A DNA stretch of 64,000 nucleotides. Source: Epichloe hybrida. Its lineage: Eukaryota; Ascomycota; Sordariomycetes; Hypocreales; Clavicipitaceae. The position numbers and the translations under genes were made by a program. The notes beneath the pieces are model-generated. The model did no database searches. It was not told where the DNA came from and saw nothing but the letters and a program-made list of their open reading frames with translations. Shown piece by piece: positions 58,553 through 64,000 of this stretch. Location: contig JAFEKR010000007.1 of the NCBI GenBank assembly GCA_019022495.1, positions 1,364,001 to 1,428,000 of the forward strand, in the 5' to 3' direction. The first letter of the stretch is position 1; each line of letters starts with the position of its first letter.

Positions 58553-60100
58553 ATGAATAACCCAACGCCAACAGGAGCGGTCCCGTCCATCATATCGTCT
58601 GAGGGAAACAGAGCCAATAATGCCGTTCATAGCGCATCTGGACTAAGCACACCCCGAAAATTTCTGGCAAAACGAACTCATCCCCGATTTCCCAATCCAC
58701 CTCCCTCTGCTCAACTTCGCGTTCAAAGGCCCTATGCATCTCGGCCCAATGAGTTTCATAATGCTCAGCTTAACAATGTGTCACCACTACACCGGCAAAA
58801 TTCCCAGCGCTTTTACGCAGACTCTGTGCAGGTTCATGCAGGCCATAATCAACAAAGCCATGCGCCAAGGTCACCTGCTCCTCCGCAGCCTCAGTTTATC
58901 CAGCAACAACCAGGCTCGAGTTATAACCTCTTCGCGTTCCCACATGATGCGCCTGTTCTTCAGCAGCCCCCAACCAGGGACTGGAGGATAGTCTCAGAGG
59001 CTCCCAGGAATCAGTCTCATTCAAGAGCGTACAGGTGGACCGATCATCATGGTTTTAACCCCACAACTATAATCGACTTGACACAAGATGATCCCCCCGC
59101 CACTGATGCTATCCCTGTGATAGTCGCCCCGGAACAACGCAGTACGCCTATTTCGAAAGGTGCCAGATCGAGGCCTAAACATCCACAGTCAGTGCCTGCC
59201 GAAGATCCTTTTCTTAATTTAACAGAGACGCCTCCACTGAATAAATTTTCAGTTCAAAGTATAGAAGCAGTGCCTCAAGATGGATTTCATATGTCACCTT
59301 ACAAAAAGTTGAAAACAGGATCGCCATCTGTCTCTGAGGCATCGTCCGACCTGCCATCTACATCAGCGATTTGCGAAATGCTACGTAACAGGAGCTCAGC
59401 ATCTCAGAAATTCAACGAAGAAGCTGCCGATGGCCTTGCTCAAAAAAACTGGTTTGATGAGGGAAATAATGCAGTAGAATCCGACATTACTAATAGCGTA
59501 ATGGACAAGGTGCAGATAGAGGAAATCCCTGTTAACTCTTGTGCAAATATTATTAAGGACCCTGTTTCGAAGAAGCCTGTCCAAACCAATGACACCCAAA
59601 AGCCACCCGAGGCCACGACTGGAGGGTTGAGAAGGACACGTAACGTGAGCCGACCCCCTCCACACGGCCGACTGGATCTTGATGCCGCAATCTACGGACA
59701 GCCTGGAGCAATGACACCCCCGCCTGGCGTTAAAATACGCTTGCAGACTGAAGACGAGATTTCTAGTCAAGGGCAGAGGCAGTATATACATGCGAATCCA
59801 GCCACTCACCTCATGCATAACAGATCCAAAACCTGGCACGCATGGAAGGCCATAGAAATACAAAGTCGACACGGACAAAAATTCTGGTTTGGAAAAGTCT
59901 CTGCGAGGCTACGATGGTTTCGGGCTAACCAGGCTCTGCCACGAGGTACACGAAGTAGGGAAGACACCACCAGGGCGAACAGGCATTCAGAAGCGCAACC
60001 CTGTATGCACATGCACTCCCGAGCACTGGACTTTGGCGATATACCCGAGGAGGAGCTGCCAGGTTACGTGCGAGAAAACACAGGGTGGCTAAAGGCATGA
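58553..60100 (+). CDS. Unknown, mostly disordered protein with a SUMO-interaction-like motif
   Basis: 515 aa, single ORF. The first ~370 residues are rich in Pro, Ser, Gln and Asn (disordered). Near residues 173-180 is TIIDLTQDD, which has the hydrophobic-acidic form of a SUMO-interacting motif. A more ordered C-terminal part follows: IRLQTEDEIS, then KTWHAWKAIEIQSRHGQKFW, FGKVSARLRWF, and LDFGDIPEEELPGYV. The latter resembles a conserved domain of fungal proteins of unknown function; I cannot name it. The annotated stop TGA (60098-60100) follows NTGWLKA, and the same frame then stays open 41 more codons to TGA at 60224. Nuclear role is only a guess from the motif. Confidence 0.65.
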   Translation: MNNPTPTGAVPSIISSEGNRANNAVHSASGLSTPRKFLAKRTHPRFPNPPPSAQLRVQRPYASRPNEFHNAQLNNVSPLHRQNSQRFYADSVQVHAGHNQQSHAPRSPAPPQPQFIQQQPGSSYNLFAFPHDAPVLQQPPTRDWRIVSEAPRNQSHSRAYRWTDHHGFNPTTIIDLTQDDPPATDAIPVIVAPEQRSTPISKGARSRPKHPQSVPAEDPFLNLTETPPLNKFSVQSIEAVPQDGFHMSPYKKLKTGSPSVSEASSDLPSTSAICEMLRNRSSASQKFNEEAADGLAQKNWFDEGNNAVESDITNSVMDKVQIEEIPVNSCANIIKDPVSKKPVQTNDTQKPPEATTGGLRRTRNVSRPPPHGRLDLDAAIYGQPGAMTPPPGVKIRLQTEDEISSQGQRQYIHANPATHLMHNRSKTWHAWKAIEIQSRHGQKFWFGKVSARLRWFRANQALPRGTRSREDTTRANRHSEAQPCMHMHSRALDFGDIPEEELPGYVRENTGWLKA

Positions 60101-60686
60101 GAGTTCTTCAGACGGACTCACGGAAGAAGAGAAGCAAGGGCACGTGCATCAAGAAGTTGTGAGCAGGAGACAAGGGACTTTTACGACACAGTCAAGCGGG
60201 CTCATTCAAGCAGTTTGGACAAGTGATCCAGTTGCTCCAAGACGTTGGGTTCGGCAGAGGAGGGGAGTTCCGAGAGGGATGTTTGTGCGCTTTGTTCATT
60301 CGGCGTTTGGTTCGTATACCCACCCCATGGATGCAACTTGCAGACGACTTTCTTTCTTTTTTTTACGAAATGACGCATTTGGGCTTTCACCTCGGCTTTA
60401 TTCGCTAGATGTGCAAGAGCCACCACTATACTAAGTGCACGATTGGACGAGCCATGATGTAATTTATTTTTAGTTTTTTCTATAAGACTTGGTTATGACC
60501 ATTTCAATGATTGCATTACCTGAACAATGCTCGTTGGAATATGTAAAGTTTTGTGTATATACGAAACAAGTCCGCGACCAGGCGCCAAGAGCAGCAGCAC
60601 GACGTCATCTTTTTTTCGGCTCAGAGGAAAGAAAGAAAGAGGAATACCTCGAAGCGAAAGAATCTGCGGCGTAAAGACGAGTCCTC
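60101..60686. other. 3' region of the unknown gene and 3' flank of the aconitase gene
   Basis: Convergent genes. 60101-60226 continues the upstream gene's frame (see findings). The rest is T-rich 3' UTR-like sequence with no gene. Confidence 0.45.
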
Positions 60687-63247
60687 TCAAATGCCCTTTG
60701 ACAACAAGTTCAACGCACTACCGGCCAATATAAAGCCCGCCTGGTCCTCTGTAACAGCATGGCGTGTAGGGATCAGCATCTCCTCGCCATTGCCCTTGGT
60801 GACCCTGAGCCGAACCTCGCCGTTTCCCCGGTTCCGCAGCATCTCGTACAGCCCCACGGTGGCGACTTGGTCCCCCGCACCAATCTTGTCGTAGTCGGCC
60901 TCGTCGGCGAAAGTCAAGGGCACAACACCCTGCTTCTTGAGGTTCGTCTCGTGGATGCGAGCAAAGGACTTGACGAGGACGACGCGAGCGCCGAGGTACC
61001 GCGGCTGGAGGGCGGCGTGCTCTCTCGCGGACCCCTCGCCGTAGTTGTGCTCTGCCACGACGATCCATTCCTGGCCGCGGGACCTCCAGCGCTGGCCGAG
61101 CTCGGGGATGGTGTGCCTGGAGCCGTCGAGGTCGTAGGCGGCGTTGACCTCGCCCGTCTCGGCGTTGACGGCCGTGTTGAGGGTGTTTGTGGAGATGTTG
61201 GGCAGGTGGCCCTTGTACTTGAGCCAGGGGCCCGCGGCGGAGATTGTGTCGGTGGTGCACTTGCCCGTGACTTTGACGAGGACGCGGAGGCCGGAGAGGT
61301 CCGAGGCGGGGAAGGCGGGGAAGGGCTCGAGGAGGGCGAGGCGGTCCGAGGACGGGGAGATGGCGACCTGCACCGAGGGGTCGGCGTCTTGGGACAGGAC
61401 GCCGAGGGAGGGGACGCCGGGCTCGAAGGGGGTCGGGGGGCCTTCGAGGCCGCGCGGGGGGGAGAAGCGGAAGTCGCCGCCCGAGGGGGTCTTGAGCGAG
61501 TCGGTCACGGGGTTGAAGGTGGTTGAGCCGGCAAAGGCCATGGCGGTGACGATTTCGGGCGAGGCGAGGAAGTTCATGGTTTCGGGGTTGCCGTCGTTGC
61601 GGCCGCGGAAGTTGCGGTTGTACGACGACAGGATGGCGTTGGGCGTGCCCCTTTCGACGCCGTCCTGACGCTTCCACTGGCCGATGCAGGGGCCGCAGGC
61701 GTTGGAGAGCAGGATGCCGCCGGCTTGCTCAAAGGTCTCGAGGGTGCCGTCGCGCTCGAGCGTCGCGCGGATCTGCTCGCTGCCCGGCGTGATGTAGAAG
61801 TCGGCGGCGGGCTTGAGGCCCGCCTCGGCCGCCTCCTTGAGGAGGGATTCCACGCGCGTCATGTCCTCGTACGAGCTGTTGGTGCAGCTGCCGATCAGGC
61901 CGGCCGAGAGCCTCTCGGGCCACTGCTGGTCCTTGACGGCCGTCTTGAACTGGCTGAGCGGCCTGGCCAGGTCGGGCGTGAAGGGCCCGTTGATGTGAGG
62001 CTCCAGCTCCGAGAGGTTGATCTTGATGACCTGGTCGTACTCGGCGCCGGCGTCCGCCTTGAACTGGAACCGCGCGTCTTCGGAGGTCGCGCCCCCCGCG
62101 CCGGGGAGGAGGAAGCTCTGCAGCGCCTCGATCTTGTCAACAGCCCGGCCGCGGCGCGTTGCCCGCAGATATCGCGTCGACGCCTCCGTGTAGGGGAAGA
62201 CGCTCGTCGTGGCACCGACCTCGGCTCCCATGTTGCAGATTGTCGCCTGGCCTGTCAAGCTCAGGGTGTTGACGCCCTCGCCAAAGTATTCAATGATGGA
62301 CCCGGTGCCTCCGCGAACCGTCAGCTGGCCGGCCAGTCGCAGGATGACGTCCTTGGGCGACGCCCAGTCCCCGAGCTTGCCCGTCAGCTCGACGCCCAGA
62401 ATCTTGGGCGCCTTGAGCTCCCAGGGCGCGCCGACCAGAGCCTCGACGGCATCGGCACCGCCCACGCCAATCGTCACCGTGCACAAACCACCCGCGTTGG
62501 GCGAGTGGCTGTCGGTGCCCAGCATCATCAGGCCGGGAAGAGCGTAGTTCTCCAGCACGGTCTGGTGGATGATGCCCGCGCCGGGGGGCCAAAAGTCCAT
62601 GCCGTACTTTTTGGCGGCAGACTCCAGGAAGTCAAACACCTCCTTGTTGGCCGCGATGCCGGCCTCCAGATCGTCCTCGGCGCCCCTGGACCCCACGATC
62701 AAGTGGTCGCAGTGGATGCTGGCCGGGATGGCCGGTCTCTCGAGGTTGCACGACATGAACTGCAGGAGGGCCATTTGCGCAGAGGCATCCTGCATGTTGA
62801 CGCGGTCCGGCTTGAGCCGCAGATTGGCCCTGCCTCGAATGTCGCGCCCGTTGGACGTGTTTTTTGAGAGGAGCGACTCCTCCACCTTGTCGAGATGGCT
62901 GTAGAGGATCTTCTCGGCGAGAGTGAGTCGCTGGGAACCCAAAACCCTGCGCACATCGGTGTACTTGGTGAGGAGCTTCTCGTAGGCAGGCGGGAGGGAC
63001 TTGACGCTGGAAAACGGTCGTCGTTGCGCCGACGACGCACATGAACATGCTGCTCCGGCGCCGGAGGAGGCTCGTGATGCACGTCGGAGGACGGTCTGGG
63101 AACCAACCAATTTAGTTAGTTCGTGCATGGCATGGCATGGCATGGAATGCATTGGTAGGAAGAAGGAGAACATCAAATTCATACCGTCATGGCCGTCATG
63201 GCCGTCATGGCGCCTCCCGGACGGTTCACCAGTTCAATGGAAGCCAT
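60687..63247 (-). CDS. ACO2: Second mitochondrial aconitase (aconitate hydratase 2 / Aco2-AcoB family)
   Basis: 4Fe-4S hydro-lyase. In yeast Aco2 is reported to convert homocitrate to homoaconitate for lysine synthesis; in Aspergillus the equivalent role and activity are disputed. Two exons: 63247-63185 (MASIELVNRPGGAMTAMTAM plus one Thr) and 63095-60687, with an 89-nt GTATGA...TCCCAG intron (823 aa). The leader is followed by RRASRASS...SSAQRRPFSS, an Arg/Ser-rich mitochondrial presequence. Motifs: LGTDSHSPNAGGL, GVGGADAVE, GSCTNSSYED (first cluster Cys), SNACGPCIGQW (other two cluster Cys), NFRGRNDG, SCAGP-like end YGEGSAREHAALQPR, and KSFARIHETNLKKQG. The first methionine of the long frame at 63182 lies in the intron, and a start there is less likely. 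The coding sequence is very GC-rich, so long open frames on the opposite strand are artefacts. Confidence 0.9.
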
Positions 63248-63705
63248 GGTGCGTGTCCGGCAAGCATCAGACAGTGGGTGAAGTGTTGGCACGGGGAGAG
63301 CAGCAGAATGATTATTTAAAACTAAAACATTATTTCTGTCTGACTGTACCGCACGTAAGACAGGTGGAGCCGATTTCTTATTTCTGGGGACATTGGTCAT
63401 TGTCAATTGGTGCTGTGGGATTGGATTGGCTGGATTTCAAGTGGGGAATACGCAATGCTCGCCGTCTTCTCGTCTTCATGCAATGCACGTAAGACAGGAA
63501 ACGGGCAAGGAAAAGAAAAATTTGCCTGTCATCGTGATGAATACAACCTGGTTGGGCTTGTACTACAAACCTTTGTGTGCCGAGCGCTCTATCCTACATT
63601 TGATTTCCATCCCGCCAATGCTCAATGACCAACATCTGTAACAAAATAACCATACATCAGTTACACCCAAACGGCCAGTCTTTTTCTCTTTCTTTTTCTT
63701 TTCTT
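63248..63705. other. Aconitase promoter and 3' flank of the last gene
   Basis: About 460 bp. It contains a CCAAT-related inverted ATTGG (near 63391 and 63415). No TGACTCA-type site is seen. No gene supported; the short ORFs lack any recognisable domain. Confidence 0.4.
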
Positions 63706-64000
63706 TCAAAAAATAGCAACTCCGTCCGCATCTTCCAGCCACAGCGTCGCCAGGTCCTTGGACAAGCCCAGTCGAAGCCTTCGAAGCACGTCCTCGCCCT
63801 TGGTCGTCGCCTGCCATCCTTTCCTCCAATCCCATCCGCGAGCTACCTTTCCACCAGCAAGCGTTGATTTTTGCACATGGCTAGCCAAGATGGAGCTTCC
63901 GCTCATGACATAACTACTTCCATTCAACGATGTGGTTGACTTCCTCATCAGGTCCGCTGGTGTAGATCCCTTCAAGCCTTGGCCGGAAGCAAGCACCATC
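63706..64000 (-). CDS. C-terminal part of an unidentified gene, cut by right window edge
   Basis: The frame is open from the edge to a stop at 63706 (98 codons). The visible protein has small-residue-rich segments (SSYVMSGSSILASHVQ) and then a Trp/Lys/Arg-rich end (GWDWRKGWQATTKGEDVLRR, LRLGLSKDLATLWLEDADG). The composition looks like genuine coding sequence and the length is still growing at the edge. I do not recognise the family and cannot say which part is an exon boundary. Confidence 0.5.
   Translation of the reverse strand, partial: MVLASGQGLKGSTPADLMRKSTTSLNGSSYVMSGSSILASHVQKSTLAGGKVARGWDWRKGWQATTKGEDVLRRLRLGLSKDLATLWLEDADGVAIF

Noticed and set aside
60098..60100. Selenocysteine reading of the TGA
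   Set aside because: Ascomycetes are not known to use selenocysteine; a tiny intron, read-through or a nonsense change is simpler.
61725..62867. 380-codon plus-strand ORF opposite the aconitase
   Set aside because: Antisense frame kept open by the strong GC bias of the aconitase coding strand; no domain.

Overview
This window comes from the nuclear genome of a filamentous ascomycete. The evidence is short GT-AG introns (39-136 nt where modelled), ascomycete-type LYS2, OMA1, SCY1-like, Gea/GBF1 and SETD3-like proteins, and a large AT-rich island whose transposons carry only C-to-T/G-to-A changes, the mark of repeat-induced point mutation (RIP). Sordariomycetes, perhaps Hypocreales, is my guess.

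Layout. 1-2036 is the 5' part of an Arf-GEF gene (minus strand, cut by the left edge). 2471-22666 is one 20.2-kb stack of three LTR retrotransposons nested inside each other. Copia A (minus; 231-bp LTRs, TSD CACTG) holds Copia B (plus; 298-bp LTRs, TSD ATAAC), which holds Gypsy C (minus; 270-bp LTRs, TSD CAAAT, chromodomain type). All three TSDs are exact. 22739-23113 is a short inverted-repeat element. 24180-25585 is a modular minisatellite. About 25590-30660 is a hAT transposon relic with a decayed transposase. 30663-36926 is Gypsy D, a second copy of Gypsy C lacking its 3' end. The island ends near 37600.

38536-64000 is normal gene-rich DNA: a SET-domain methyltransferase (+), a secreted or anchored PLC-like phosphodiesterase (-), a fold-back MITE, an OTT_1508-type deaminase (-), a truncated J-protein fragment (+), cytochrome b5 (-), OMA1 protease (-), a TIR element with a RIP-decayed core, alpha-aminoadipate reductase LYS2 (+, nine exons), a DUF2462/UPF0390 small basic protein (-), a SCY1/CEX1-like pseudokinase (-), an unknown disordered protein (+), the second mitochondrial aconitase (-), and the 3' end of an unidentified gene (-). 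Exon coordinates were fixed by splice sites, reading frame and family similarity; every multi-exon model closes on a whole number of codons.

Functional links. LYS2 acts in fungal lysine synthesis, and the aconitase-2 family has been tied to the same pathway. The Arf-GEF and the SCY1-like protein both belong to Arf1/COPI traffic. OMA1, the aconitase and probably others are mitochondrial. The most informative signal is in the transposons. In each of the three LTR pairs the outer end of each LTR escaped RIP while its partner's matching segment was mutated, so the pairs are complementary. This gives both the ancestral LTRs and the order of events (A, then B, then C), with RIP acting after each insertion. 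I found no CRISPR, rRNA, tRNA or Starship-type recombinase.
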